From Holdemanella biformis DSM 3989 (GTDB taxonomy: Bacteria; Bacillota_I; Bacilli_A; Erysipelotrichales; Erysipelotrichaceae): DNA of 51,821 bases. Location: assembly GCF_000156655.1 (NCBI RefSeq), contig NZ_DS996841.1, positions 67,818-119,638 of the forward strand, in the 5' to 3' direction. The position numbers were made by a program, and so were the translations under genes. The notes under the pieces are model-generated. The model had not been told where the DNA came from. It worked only from the letters and a program-made list of their open reading frames with translations, and did no database searches. Below are positions 21,233 to 29,480 of this stretch, one piece after another. The first letter of the stretch is position 1; each line of letters opens with the position of its first letter.

Positions 21233-23410
21233 CTAGGCTTTCTTTATAGAAGGATGTGCTGCATTTAATTTTTTCACACCAATTGTATGACCAAAGGCAA
21301 TCGTTGCGACATCTCCACGAATTTCAAGTACAACACCCTGACCATAAATTGTATGTTCAACGGCATCCCCTTTACGTAAACGCACTTTCTTTTTATTCGC
21401 ACCAAGCTTAGATGGTCTTCCTGTTAAGGATTGAGAAACAACAGCCTTTGGCTGTTTTGGTGCTTCTTCCTTTTCTTCTTGGACAATATATTCCATTGGG
21501 ATTTCAGCTCTAAAACGACTTGGTGTTTTAAACGCATCCTGCATATAACTAAAGCCTGTATTCCATGTAATGTATAGTGTTTTTTTAGCACGTGTCATCG
21601 CAACATATAGAAGTCTTCTTTCTTCTTCTAAAGCTTTCATACCACCTTCATCACAAGCTCTTGAACTTGGGAACACACCATCATTAAAGTTAACTAAGAA
21701 TACTGTATCAAACTCTAATCCTTTTGCGGCATGCACTGTCATTAAGCTTACTGTATTTTCACTTGTTTCTTGTGTTTTATCTGTAAATAAGGCAATGTCT
21801 TGTAAATAAGATTCTAAAGTCATTTCAGGATCTTCGATCATACTTTGGGCAATGTCTTCTTTTAATTCTTTCAAGTTATCAATACGGTCTTGACCACTTT
21901 CGCGATCTTCTTTCAACATCGAAATATAGCCTGTTGTATCTAATACATAATCCAAGAAATCTTCTAAGGCATAATGCTCCCTATTTTCACGTAGATCTTC
22001 AATTAAATCTACAAACATTTCACATTTCTTCGTAACTGCCGTACTTAATCCAATTGGATCTTTCATAACATCATATAGATTCATGTGTCTTTCGGCTGCC
22101 TGTTTTTGAAGATTTTCAATTGTACGCGCACCAATACCACGTCTAGGCACATTGATCACACGTAGTACAGCTAAATCTAATGCCATTTGGTCTGGATCTT
22201 CTTCGTTACGGTTTGTACATAATCTTAAATAACATAGCGCATCTTTGATTTCTTGTCGTTCATAGAAACGAATTCCACCATAGATCACATATGGAATACC
22301 TACCGATTTAAAAATTCTTTCAAATGCACGTGAAGAATAGTTTGAACGATAAAGAATCGCCATATCTTTGTATTCTAAACCTTTTTTGTGTTTTTCATTA
22401 ATTTGACGAGCCACAAAGATTGGTTCTTCGCTATCTTCTTTTCCTTCAAACATCGTGATCTTTTCATCACCAGGAAGTTTTGTATATAAATCTTTATCAA
22501 TACGTTCCTTATTGTATTTAATAACCGCATTACTTGCATCTAGAATAGGTTGTGTTGAACGATAGTTTTCATTCAAGATGACCGTTTTACAAGGTTCAAA
22601 ATCTTTATTAAATTTCAAGATAATATCAACACTTGCTCCACGCCAAGTATAGATTGTCTGGTCTGGATCTCCTACAACACATAAGTGTGTATTTTTACCT
22701 GTTAATAGCTTGATGATTCCATACTGAATAGGGTCCACATCCTGGAATTCATCTACATGAATGTAATCTAAACGATTTTGCCATTTTTCTTTAACACTAG
22801 AAACACTATTCAACAAGCGATGTCCTTCTAATAATAAATCATCAAAATCCATAGCTTTCATTTCATTACGACGTGCTTCGTAACCTGCATAGATTTTAGC
22901 TAAAGTAATACTTACATCATCCATAGCCATATTTGCGGCCATTTGTGGATCAATATAGTTTGTCTTATAAGCACTAATAGCACCAAGTGCACGATTATAA
23001 GAAATCGTTGTTTTATCAACTTCTAATGTTTTATAAATTGGTTTTAAGATGGCCTTTTGATCTTCCGGATCCATAATTGCGAATGTTTTTGGATATCCTA
23101 TCAAGTCAGCATCTTCTCTAAGCATTCTTACACATAAAGAGTGAATTGTTGAAATACGCACCACACTTGTCATACTGCCTAGTTGTGCAGTTAATCGAGT
23201 TTTCATTTCATTTGCTGCTTTATTTGTAAATGTAATGGCCAAGATACGATTTGGTAAAATACCACAATCTTGGACCAAATAAACAATACGTGCCATTAAG
23301 ACACGTGTTTTTCCACTACCTGCCCCCGCAATAATACGAACGTGTTCGTTAATTGTCGTTGCAGCCGTTCTCTGATTTTCATTTAATGTATCTAATATTG
23401 AGTTACTCAT
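21233..23410 (-). CDS. pcrA: UvrD/PcrA-type ATP-dependent DNA helicase
   Basis: A superfamily 1 3'-5' helicase for repair and replication-fork maintenance. At 725 residues it shows motif I (IIAGAGSGKTR, residues 28-35 Walker A), motif II VDEFQDVDPIQ, motif III VVGDPDQTIYTWRGA, motif IV NYRSTQPIL, motif V TVHAAKGLEFDTVFL, and motif VI EERRLLYVAMTRAKK. The C-terminal tail (KKVRLRKGDAVEHTIYGQGVVLEI) matches the Tudor-like RNA-polymerase-binding module of PcrA. It heads the pcrA-ligA-camS-gatCAB cluster. Confidence 0.96.
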   Translation of the reverse strand: MSNSILDTLNENQRTAATTINEHVRIIAGAGSGKTRVLMARIVYLVQDCGILPNRILAITFTNKAANEMKTRLTAQLGSMTSVVRISTIHSLCVRMLREDADLIGYPKTFAIMDPEDQKAILKPIYKTLEVDKTTISYNRALGAISAYKTNYIDPQMAANMAMDDVSITLAKIYAGYEARRNEMKAMDFDDLLLEGHRLLNSVSSVKEKWQNRLDYIHVDEFQDVDPIQYGIIKLLTGKNTHLCVVGDPDQTIYTWRGASVDIILKFNKDFEPCKTVILNENYRSTQPILDASNAVIKYNKERIDKDLYTKLPGDEKITMFEGKEDSEEPIFVARQINEKHKKGLEYKDMAILYRSNYSSRAFERIFKSVGIPYVIYGGIRFYERQEIKDALCYLRLCTNRNEEDPDQMALDLAVLRVINVPRRGIGARTIENLQKQAAERHMNLYDVMKDPIGLSTAVTKKCEMFVDLIEDLRENREHYALEDFLDYVLDTTGYISMLKEDRESGQDRIDNLKELKEDIAQSMIEDPEMTLESYLQDIALFTDKTQETSENTVSLMTVHAAKGLEFDTVFLVNFNDGVFPSSRACDEGGMKALEEERRLLYVAMTRAKKTLYITWNTGFSYMQDAFKTPSRFRAEIPMEYIVQEEKEEAPKQPKAVVSQSLTGRPSKLGANKKKVRLRKGDAVEHTIYGQGVVLEIRGDVATIAFGHTIGVKKLNAAHPSIKKA

Positions 23411-23430
23411 AATTTTTAATCACCGTATCA

Positions 23431-23439
23431 ATTTTACCA
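23431..23439 (-). promoter_or_regulatory. Extended -10 promoter of pcrA
   Basis: Minus strand TGGTAAAAT (TG-N-TAAAAT), about 22 bases before the pcrA ATG and after the terminator at 23447-23475. Confidence 0.45.
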
Positions 23440-23446
23440 TAAACCC

Positions 23447-23475
23447 TAAAAAAGTGCTCAGAAATATGAGCACTC
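23447..23475 (-). terminator. Terminator upstream of pcrA
   Basis: Minus strand AGTGCTCA and TGAGCACT perfect 8-bp arms followed by TTTTTT. It ends the transcript of the unknown 393-aa and 48-aa genes. Confidence 0.9.
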
Positions 23476-23482
23476 CATTCTA

Positions 23483-23629
23483 TTATTTATTGGTAAAACT
23501 TTTCGCAATCGCTTTGACAATTTCTACCTTCTTATGTTTTGGTGTTAATACTGTAGGCATAAATCCATAATCCATCAACAATTGATCAATAGATGAATAG
23601 CCATTTGCTTTCGCTATCTTTTCTAACAC
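23483..23629 (-). CDS. 48-aa protein, function unknown
   Basis: An open frame of 48 residues (GTG start at 23629) ending KSFTNK, located between the 393-aa unknown gene and its terminator. It begins 5 bases after that gene's stop; AGGAAG lies about 10 bases before the GTG, consistent with translational coupling. The sequence is charged, with a readable helical pattern (VLEKIAKANGYSSIDQLLMD). No family is recognised. It could alternatively be the frameshifted tail of the upstream protein, since the frame is open back past that gene's stop. Confidence 0.45.
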   Translation of the reverse strand: MLEKIAKANGYSSIDQLLMDYGFMPTVLTPKHKKVEIVKAIAKSFTNK

Positions 23630-23634
23630 TTTAT

Positions 23635-24816
23635 CTAGTCTTCCTGTGTTTTCGTAAAGCCAGATTCCTTAATGCATTGTTCTAAGAATTTCAAATCTTT
23701 TTCTTTAGCACATACATCGTGGAAATATAAGAATTTTTCTTTATAACGAAGCACAGCCTCTAATACATAGATTCCGTCTTCTTGCCATGAATCCATCCAA
23801 ATCGTTTTCTTATCATATTGGATTGGATCTTGTTCCATAATATGATCTAAGTTTGTGACAATACCCGGTTGTTTACTCGCCTGAATCAACCAATCCCATT
23901 GCGCTTCATCTGTATATGGAGACATTAAACATAAGGCTTGATTTACTGGATCATAGCTTCTTTCAGCTGCACCACTGGCAACAACTCTTGCATCCTCAAA
24001 TAAGTGATACACTTCTTTAATACGATATTGAATCGCTTCTTGTTCCATATTTTTTGCATTCTGTAATTTATTTTCCCTACCCAACTTTTCACATAAGTCA
24101 GCATATGCATCTAATGGAAGATCTACATTATGATCTTTTTCATAAGCAGCCTCGATATATTCACAAATATCATTGGCATGCTTAATAGTATTTTCATTCA
24201 TTAATGTATACTTTCCAACACCTTCTTTGGCAAGTAAAGTCAATGCACAATTCTTATAGAATTTTGCATCTCTTTCCCAATTGTTCCATACATAGAAAGA
24301 ATCCATCAAGTCACGAGTATTCATATGTTTAAATTCTTTTAAATCCAAATCCCCCTGACTTGTAAGAATGCGATCTTCTTTTTGAAGAGGTAAGAAATAC
24401 GTTTCATCATACATATAATTTTGTTGGCGCATCACTTCATTTTCTAATAGAACACCACGAATATAATCCATTTCATCCTCATACATAGAACTCAATCGAT
24501 CAAAATCTTCATCCTTATCAAATTCCATATCATCCATTAGTTCATATTCACCAGGAATTTCTTCCTGAATATCTTTAAATATATCTACCACAAACGCATG
24601 AAATCCTGGACCTGCATGACGTGTATTAGCACGTAAAACCATATCACCATCTTCTTCTGTCACAACAATCTTTCCTTGTGGACAAACTAAGATATCAACA
24701 TGATCATAACGATCTTCAATTTGCACTTCTTCTCGTCTTGCGATAAGTCCTAAAACTTCATACAATTCATTCATTTCTTTTTCATTTCGATCTTTACAAA
24801 TCATTTGAACAAACAT
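23635..24816 (-). CDS. 393-aa cytoplasmic protein, function unknown
   Basis: From the ATG at 24816, which has AAGGAGG 8 bases upstream; a longer frame to 24840 lacks an SD. The protein is acidic and soluble, with no signal peptide or membrane helix. The N-terminus (MFVQMICKDRNEKEMNELYE) leads into a region of repeated Glu/Asp (ELMDDMEFDKDEDFDRLSS), then a helical middle and C-terminal part. No catalytic motif is recognised. It has its own extended -10 promoter and shares a terminator with the 48-aa frame. A divergent methyltransferase-like gene lies upstream and pcrA downstream. Confidence 0.7.
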   Translation of the reverse strand: MFVQMICKDRNEKEMNELYEVLGLIARREEVQIEDRYDHVDILVCPQGKIVVTEEDGDMVLRANTRHAGPGFHAFVVDIFKDIQEEIPGEYELMDDMEFDKDEDFDRLSSMYEDEMDYIRGVLLENEVMRQQNYMYDETYFLPLQKEDRILTSQGDLDLKEFKHMNTRDLMDSFYVWNNWERDAKFYKNCALTLLAKEGVGKYTLMNENTIKHANDICEYIEAAYEKDHNVDLPLDAYADLCEKLGRENKLQNAKNMEQEAIQYRIKEVYHLFEDARVVASGAAERSYDPVNQALCLMSPYTDEAQWDWLIQASKQPGIVTNLDHIMEQDPIQYDKKTIWMDSWQEDGIYVLEAVLRYKEKFLYFHDVCAKEKDLKFLEQCIKESGFTKTQED

Positions 24817-24845
24817 GTTAAAACCTCCTTCTAGAGTCACACTCT

Positions 24846-24854
24846 ATTATATCA
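24846..24854 (-). promoter_or_regulatory. Extended -10 of the 393-aa gene
   Basis: Minus strand TGATATAAT (TG-N-TATAAT) without a clear -35, about 30 bases before the start. Confidence 0.5.
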
Positions 24855-24869
24855 TAGTTGGCAAATCTA

Positions 24870-24878
24870 TGTTATAAT
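24870..24878 (+). promoter_or_regulatory. Extended -10 of the methyltransferase-like gene
   Basis: Plus strand TGTTATAAT, about 25 bases before the ATG at 24904 and divergent from the element at 24846. Confidence 0.55.
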
Positions 24879-24903
24879 CAAATGGTTAAAGGAGAACTTA
24901 AGT

Positions 24904-25776
24904 ATGAATCAAATTGCTAAAGAATGGCAAGACTATGAAGTTATTGATACTGGAAATAAAGAAAAACTAGAAAGATGGAATCAAACGATTCTTAGAAGAC
25001 CGGATCCTGTGGCAATCTGGCCAATTGAAGATGAGCGTGCATGGAATAAAGCCGATGCTGTATATCACCGTTCTAAATCGGGTGGTGGTCATTGGGAAAT
25101 GAAAAAGCCTGTTAAAGAATTCTGGACTATTGGATATAAAGGATTACGTTTTAAAATCAGTCCAACCGGATTTAAACACACGGGACTATTCCCTGAACAA
25201 GCTAGCAACTGGGATTTTATGGCCAATAAGATCAAAGAATCAAAACGTGATGATTTAAGAATCTTAAATCTATTTGCCTATACAGGTGGCGCTACCATGG
25301 CCTGCTCAAAAGCGGGAGCGAAAGAAGTTGTGCATGTTGATGCTTCAAAAGGTATGATTCAATGGGCAAAAGAAAACATGCAACTTTCGAATTTACAAGA
25401 TCATACGATTCGTTTTATTGTGGATGATTGTATTAAATTTGTAAAAAGAGAACAAAGAAGAGGAAGAAAATACGATGGTATCGTCATGGATCCACCTAGT
25501 TATGGTAGAGGTCCTAATGGTGAACTTTGGAAATTGGAAGAAGAATTATTCCCATTGATTCAAGAATGTATGAAGATTTTAAGTGATGATGCCCTATTCT
25601 TTATTGTGAACTGTTATACAACTGGATTTAGTTGTTCAACACTCAATGAAGCTTTATCTAGATCGATTCAAAAAGAAAAAGGTGGACACATTGAATGTGG
25701 TGAAAACCTACTTCCTGTTACGACAAATGATAGTGTATTACCATGTGGAATCTTTGGAAGATGGACAAATGACTAG
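24904..25776 (+). CDS. Class I SAM-dependent methyltransferase, rRNA m5C-type (RlmI-like)
   Basis: A 290-residue Rossmann methyltransferase. The SAM-binding loop is ILNLFAYTGGATMACSKAG, followed by VHVDASKGMIQWAKENM (acidic ribose ligand). The catalytic-type motif MDPPSYGRG resembles the DPPSF/Y block of RlmI/RlmK 23S rRNA methyltransferases. The PUA domain of full RlmI is absent, so the target RNA is uncertain. AGGAGA precedes the ATG. It is a single-gene unit with a terminator overlapping its last codons. Confidence 0.82.
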   Translation: MNQIAKEWQDYEVIDTGNKEKLERWNQTILRRPDPVAIWPIEDERAWNKADAVYHRSKSGGGHWEMKKPVKEFWTIGYKGLRFKISPTGFKHTGLFPEQASNWDFMANKIKESKRDDLRILNLFAYTGGATMACSKAGAKEVVHVDASKGMIQWAKENMQLSNLQDHTIRFIVDDCIKFVKREQRRGRKYDGIVMDPPSYGRGPNGELWKLEEELFPLIQECMKILSDDALFFIVNCYTTGFSCSTLNEALSRSIQKEKGGHIECGENLLPVTTNDSVLPCGIFGRWTND

Positions 25777-25790
25777 TCCATCTTTTTTTG
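25759..25790 (+). terminator. Terminator of the methyltransferase gene
   Basis: AGATGGAC and GTCCATCT perfect arms followed by a T run. The left arm lies inside the coding sequence. Confidence 0.85.
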
Positions 25791-25794
25791 TTTA

Positions 25795-25824
25795 GAAAAA
25801 GAAAAAAGGAAGAAAACTCTTCCT
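25795..25824 (-). terminator. Terminator of the degenerate amidohydrolase gene
   Basis: Minus strand AGGAAGA-GTTT-TCTTCCT followed by TTTTTCTTTTTC. It overlaps the stop codon. Confidence 0.75.
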
Positions 25825-26548
25825 AACAAACCATCCACTCGGGATAGAATTGAATCCCATTTTTGATCATACGATGAATCAACGGTCTTCCTAAAGTCTG
25901 AAAATAATGTTCAATCGTTGTGACTTGTAAAACTAAAAGATCTGCCGTTTTTCCAATTTCAATCGATCCACGATCTAGTAAATTAAATTCTTTAGCTGGC
26001 AAAGACGTCATACTTTCTAATAATGTTCTCGAACACACTCGATGTGTTTGAAACAATACATAACTCATAGGTGCCATACTATATACATAGGAGTTTGGAA
26101 GTCCAAATCCACAACTCATTAAAAAAGTTTCTGGAATTTTATCATTTAATTCATTTAAACGATGTAAAACCGGAAGCTTAGGCTGATTCTTTTTATAAAA
26201 AACATCCTGTTCCAACTTCATTCTTTGCGAATTTGGATTGTCACAAATCAAAGTTAAGATTCCATTTTGGCGCATCGCATACAACGCATTGATATCTTGT
26301 CTTAATTGATCGCCTAAACGTACGTGTGTAAAACTTTTAAATTGACAATCAATAAAAGCTGGTACAACGCATTCACCTTGCGCATCAATCACTCGTGTTG
26401 CAGGATCAAGCCATTCTTTATAAGAACCCGTATTGATTTCAATAATCTTATCATGGTGACATGCAATAAAGGCATGATGTAAGATTGTAAAATTCTTATC
26501 ACATGTATATAAATTTTCAATATTTTTAATCAGTAAAGTTGCCTTCAT
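25823..26548 (-). CDS. Short, metal-site-deficient amidohydrolase-like protein
   Basis: A 241-residue protein built like an imidazolonepropionase-type amidohydrolase but far shorter than the usual 380-420. The N-terminal beta-sandwich (IIEINTG...RVIDAQGECVVPAFID) and the C-terminal half-sandwich (DRGSIEIGKTADLLVLQV) are recognisable. The metal motif expected after the PGFID-type segment (HxH) reads PAFIDCQFKSFTH, so the two histidines are missing, and most of the TIM barrel is gone. It is probably not a hydrolase. It is still an intact frame with promoter region and terminator, so it may have a non-catalytic role or be decaying. An intact relative begins at 51547. Confidence 0.65.
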   Translation of the reverse strand: MKATLLIKNIENLYTCDKNFTILHHAFIACHHDKIIEINTGSYKEWLDPATRVIDAQGECVVPAFIDCQFKSFTHVRLGDQLRQDINALYAMRQNGILTLICDNPNSQRMKLEQDVFYKKNQPKLPVLHRLNELNDKIPETFLMSCGFGLPNSYVYSMAPMSYVLFQTHRVCSRTLLESMTSLPAKEFNLLDRGSIEIGKTADLLVLQVTTIEHYFQTLGRPLIHRMIKNGIQFYPEWMVC

Positions 26549-26575
26549 GATACATGTGACCTTCCTTTCAATAGA

Positions 26576-26584
26576 TGTTATAAT
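26576..26584 (+). promoter_or_regulatory. Extended -10 of the alpha/beta hydrolase gene
   Basis: Plus strand TGTTATAAT, about 23 bases before the ATG at 26608, in the divergent gap with the amidohydrolase-like gene. Confidence 0.55.
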
Positions 26585-26607
26585 AATTATACAACGAGGT
26601 GATGCGA

Positions 26608-27267
26608 ATGTCTTTATTTAATCGAAGAAAGAAACCTATAATAGTAACAATCCATGGATTTGGAAGAAATCTAAGTCATGAATTTGATCCATTAGCGCGC
26701 TATTTAAAAGCTAAAAAATATGAAGTAATCCAATTTGATATGTATGATTTAAACAATCCAAATGATGCCAACTACAAAGATTGGGTACAAAGATGTGAAG
26801 CCAAATTAAGTCTTGCCATTAAAGAAAATCCCAATGTCATTCTAATTGGATTCTCCATGGGAGGTGTAATCGCCAGTTATTTGGCTAGCATTTATAAAGT
26901 GCAATCCTTAATCCTTTGTGCACCGGCCTTTGAATATCTTGACATCAAAAAAGTAACGGGTTTATTTAAAAAATCCGACAAAGAAAAGAAAGGCCCAAGC
27001 TCAAAGCAGTACCAAGCCTTCACAAAGATTGTTTCTCAATATAAAGAATCCATTTCTCAAATTGAATGTCCAATCCTTATGTTGCATGGAACAAGTGATG
27101 AAGTGATTGCCCCATCAAGTTCTACTCATGCCTATAAAAAAATTCCGGCCCAAAAGAAACGATTAATATATATTGAAGGTGCCAAACATAGAATGTTATA
27201 TGATGGAAGAATGGAACAGACTGTATTTACAATCATCGAACAAATGCTTGAAAATAAAATATTCTAA
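26608..27267 (+). CDS. Alpha/beta hydrolase (serine esterase/lipase-like)
   Basis: A 219-residue serine hydrolase. The oxyanion strand VTIHGFGRN and the nucleophile elbow GFSMGG are clear. The likely acid lies in LHGTSDEVIAP and the catalytic His in EGAKHRML. It is cytoplasmic (no signal peptide). It resembles small carboxylesterases or monoacylglycerol lipases; the substrate is unknown. The ATG at 26608 is chosen from the SD GAGGTG about 6 bases upstream; longer in-frame starts at 26599 and 26602 overlap that SD. Confidence 0.85.
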   Translation: MSLFNRRKKPIIVTIHGFGRNLSHEFDPLARYLKAKKYEVIQFDMYDLNNPNDANYKDWVQRCEAKLSLAIKENPNVILIGFSMGGVIASYLASIYKVQSLILCAPAFEYLDIKKVTGLFKKSDKEKKGPSSKQYQAFTKIVSQYKESISQIECPILMLHGTSDEVIAPSSSTHAYKKIPAQKKRLIYIEGAKHRMLYDGRMEQTVFTIIEQMLENKIF

Positions 27268-27294
27268 AAAGCTGTCGAATAAGACAGCTTTTTC
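27267..27294 (+). terminator. Terminator of the alpha/beta hydrolase gene
   Basis: AGCTGTC and GACAGCT arms flanked by AAAAA and TTTTT. The loop is GAATAA. Confidence 0.85.
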
Positions 27295-27354
27295 ATTTAT
27301 TGCCAACTATAAAATATGCTTTATCTAAAGATATTCTAGCATATTTTCATTTCC

Positions 27355-27486
27355 ATTTGCACCTTTAAGGACTTTTTTATTAACTTCATTTGCACCTATA
27401 AGCACTTTTTTCACTCCTCCATTTGCACCTTTAAGGGCTTTTTTTGCCTTATGATTTGCACCTACAAAGAAAAAAAGCCTGTATTT
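27355..27486. repeat. Four tandem 33-bp repeats, non-coding
   Basis: Units start at 27355, 27388, 27421 and 27454, exactly 33 bp apart. Each begins ATTTGCACCT. The first three continue with a W-TAAG-like stretch and a six- or seven-T run; the fourth diverges after about 12 bases and merges into a terminator. The remaining roughly 9 bases of each unit vary. Units 1 and 3 contain the palindrome CCTTTAAGG. The gap 27295-27467 holds nothing else I can identify. Confidence 0.8.
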
Positions 27487-27497
27487 CTACAAGCTTA
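27468..27497 (-). terminator. Terminator of the 100-aa gene
   Basis: Minus strand AAGCTTGTA and TACAGGCTT arms (one G-U pair) around GAAA, followed by a run of T. It overlaps repeat unit 4. Confidence 0.75.
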
Positions 27498-27797
27498 ATC
27501 ACCAATAATTGAATAAAACTGATCATAAGAAGGTTTTAATACTTCATATACATCTGGCTGAATACGATATTGCGTATAATCACGCAATCTTCCATCCTCT
27601 TCTTTTTCAATGACCCTTCTTTCAATCATTTTTTTATTCTTCAATAAACCACCCTGTTTGACATCACCCTTATATTCCAAAGGTTCATTATCATTATCTA
27701 ATAGTTCTTCAAACAAAGCCTTATCCTTTTTATTTAAGGATGTCATAAAATTCCATAAATCTGGAACATTCATCTTTTTCTCTTTCTTAAAAAACAT
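27495..27797 (-). CDS. 100-aa basic/charged protein, function unknown
   Basis: From the ATG at 27797, with AGGTGAT 5 bases upstream; a slightly longer frame to 27806 lacks support. The sequence is highly charged (KKEKKMN, LNKKDKALFEELLDND) with a basic middle (GGLLKNKKMIERRVIEKEE) that could be a small nucleic-acid-binding fold, but no family is recognised. It follows the AAA/PD-(D/E)XK gene by 24 bases and probably shares its transcript, ending at the terminator before the 33-bp array. Confidence 0.6.
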   Translation of the reverse strand: MFFKKEKKMNVPDLWNFMTSLNKKDKALFEELLDNDNEPLEYKGDVKQGGLLKNKKMIERRVIEKEEDGRLRDYTQYRIQPDVYEVLKPSYDQFYSIIGD

Positions 27798-27821
27798 AAT
27801 TATCACCTATTTTTAATACCA

Positions 27822-29402
27822 TTAAAACTTCTCTATTTTACAACGATGTTCTTTTGTCTTGGAATCATAAGTAATTCCAACCAATAATAAATTATCGGTA
27901 TATTCTTGAATCGATTGAGGATATACTTTTTCCTTGATTTGATCTAATGCACTTTGAACATTATGATTCCATTTTAGCTCCACCAATAAGGCAGGATAAT
28001 AATCTTTATATTCAAGTTTAGGAATATAAACAAAATCCGCAAATCCTCTTCCTGTTGGCAATTCTCGTATTGGTTTAAAATAATATTTCAAAGTTGATAA
28101 ATACGCAATTGTTAAAACACTGCTCAAACTATTTTCATTATGATATGTAATATTAGAAGCATACGTATTATGAATCTTTTCCATTTGTTTAGCTACAACT
28201 TCTGTCTTCATTTGACAAGTTGCTTCTAAAATGGTATCCGATTCCCTTTCAAATTGAATCAAATCATTCCATTTATCTTCTGAAACAGAATTCACAAATT
28301 CTTGTCGAATTTCTTCATTTGGAATAAATACCGTCTTATATGTTTGATTGTATCCCAAATATCCTAAATGAACCAATGCCGTTAAGACATCATCCATATT
28401 TTTAAATGAAACCATATCATTTTGAAAAGACGTTGTCTGCATCTTCACTTCATTACCACTTAACATTTCTAAAACAGCTTCTTTTAAGCCATCAAAATTC
28501 ATTTGAATCAAACTATGAATTGATTCATAGCTACTTGTCTGTGCCCAATAACCTTGAAACACACCTAAAGTAAATAAACTCACAACGGCTTTCGGATTAT
28601 ATACATGCTGATGATTTAAGTAATATCCATCATACCATTTTTTAATTCTATCAAAATCTATATTGTATTTATTACTTAATCCTTTTACTTCCCCCTCTGT
28701 AAATCCGATAAAAGAAGCCAATGGACCTGGATTTAACATTGTATATTCATCAAAATTATTCAATGCGGACTGTGTCATCGTTCTTTTGATTGGTAAAATA
28801 CCTGTTAAATACGCTAATGCGATATAACGAGAAGGTTGTGATCCTTTAAATAATCCTTTTAAGAAATCAATATATTCTTCTAGTAATTTTTTATTATCCG
28901 CATTATCACGAATCAATACATCCCATTCATCAATGATTACCACAAAGCGATGTCCTGTTTCATCATTGATTTTAGAAAGTGTACCAGACAAAGAAATAAT
29001 TCCATTATAGTCAATATTGCAATACTCATTCTGTAATTCATGCATACAACTCTCTTTGATATAATTGACAATATCATTTATATTTTCAACTTGATCTTTA
29101 CACCACTGTACATCAATATGAATGACATCATACTGATTTATATACTTTTCAAATGTAGAACACGAAGAAATCGTATATGGCTGAAATAATTCTCTAGAAT
29201 CACATCCCTTTGAATAATAAGCACAAAGCATATCGGCAGTCATGGATTTTCCAAAACGTCTAGGTCTTGAATTACAAATGAATTTAGCTGTAGTTGAAAG
29301 CACACTATTTGTATATTCAATTAAACCCGTTTTATCCACATATATTTTTGAATGAACCGCTTCATTAAAATTCGCATTATCGGGATTTAGAAATATAGAC
29401 AT
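27822..29402 (-). CDS. AAA-ATPase-like protein with PD-(D/E)XK nuclease-like C-terminus
   Basis: A 526-residue member of the paired AAA-ATPase-like/PDDEXK_9 family common in gut anaerobes. The N-terminal part has the family opening YVDKTGLIEYTNSVL and a P-loop-like NSRPRRFGKSMTADML. The Walker B-type VVIIDEWDVLI follows at about residue 155. The C-terminal 90 residues hold a nuclease-like core: Asp in GFADFVYIP and ExK in ALLVELKWN. The biological role of these proteins is not established; they are often multicopy and accessory. AGGAGG precedes the ATG. Confidence 0.85.
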   Translation of the reverse strand: MSIFLNPDNANFNEAVHSKIYVDKTGLIEYTNSVLSTTAKFICNSRPRRFGKSMTADMLCAYYSKGCDSRELFQPYTISSCSTFEKYINQYDVIHIDVQWCKDQVENINDIVNYIKESCMHELQNEYCNIDYNGIISLSGTLSKINDETGHRFVVIIDEWDVLIRDNADNKKLLEEYIDFLKGLFKGSQPSRYIALAYLTGILPIKRTMTQSALNNFDEYTMLNPGPLASFIGFTEGEVKGLSNKYNIDFDRIKKWYDGYYLNHQHVYNPKAVVSLFTLGVFQGYWAQTSSYESIHSLIQMNFDGLKEAVLEMLSGNEVKMQTTSFQNDMVSFKNMDDVLTALVHLGYLGYNQTYKTVFIPNEEIRQEFVNSVSEDKWNDLIQFERESDTILEATCQMKTEVVAKQMEKIHNTYASNITYHNENSLSSVLTIAYLSTLKYYFKPIRELPTGRGFADFVYIPKLEYKDYYPALLVELKWNHNVQSALDQIKEKVYPQSIQEYTDNLLLVGITYDSKTKEHRCKIEKF

Positions 29403-29423
29403 ACAAATTCCTCCTACGCCACT

Positions 29424-29432
29424 ATTATATCA
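29424..29432 (-). promoter_or_regulatory. Extended -10 of the AAA/PD-(D/E)XK gene
   Basis: Minus strand TGATATAAT, about 22 bases upstream of the ATG. Confidence 0.5.
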
Positions 29433-29449
29433 GAAAAAGACTATAGTAT

Positions 29450-29480
29450 TTAAAAAAACGAGATGTTAGTTCATCTCGCC
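29450..29480 (-). terminator. Terminator of the first MATE gene
   Basis: Minus strand CGAGATG and CATCTCG arms followed by TTTTTTT. Confidence 0.9.

Noticed and set aside
27325-27486. Open minus-strand frame through the 33-bp repeats, with an 11-residue repeated motif
   Set aside because: There is no ATG, GTG or TTG with an SD at its start, a TAG sits just before it, a terminator separates it from the upstream gene, and the plus strand is equally open. The 33-bp period (a multiple of 3) explains the open frames.
27355-27486. CRISPR array
   Set aside because: The units are directly adjacent at a 33-bp period with only about 9 variable bases each, too short for spacers, there are only four, and no cas genes are nearby.
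27822-29402. Transposase or defence nuclease
   Set aside because: The P-loop and PD-(D/E)XK parts match the AAA-ATPase-like/PDDEXK_9 family and there are no inverted repeats or partner genes, so neither a mobile element nor a defence island can be claimed.
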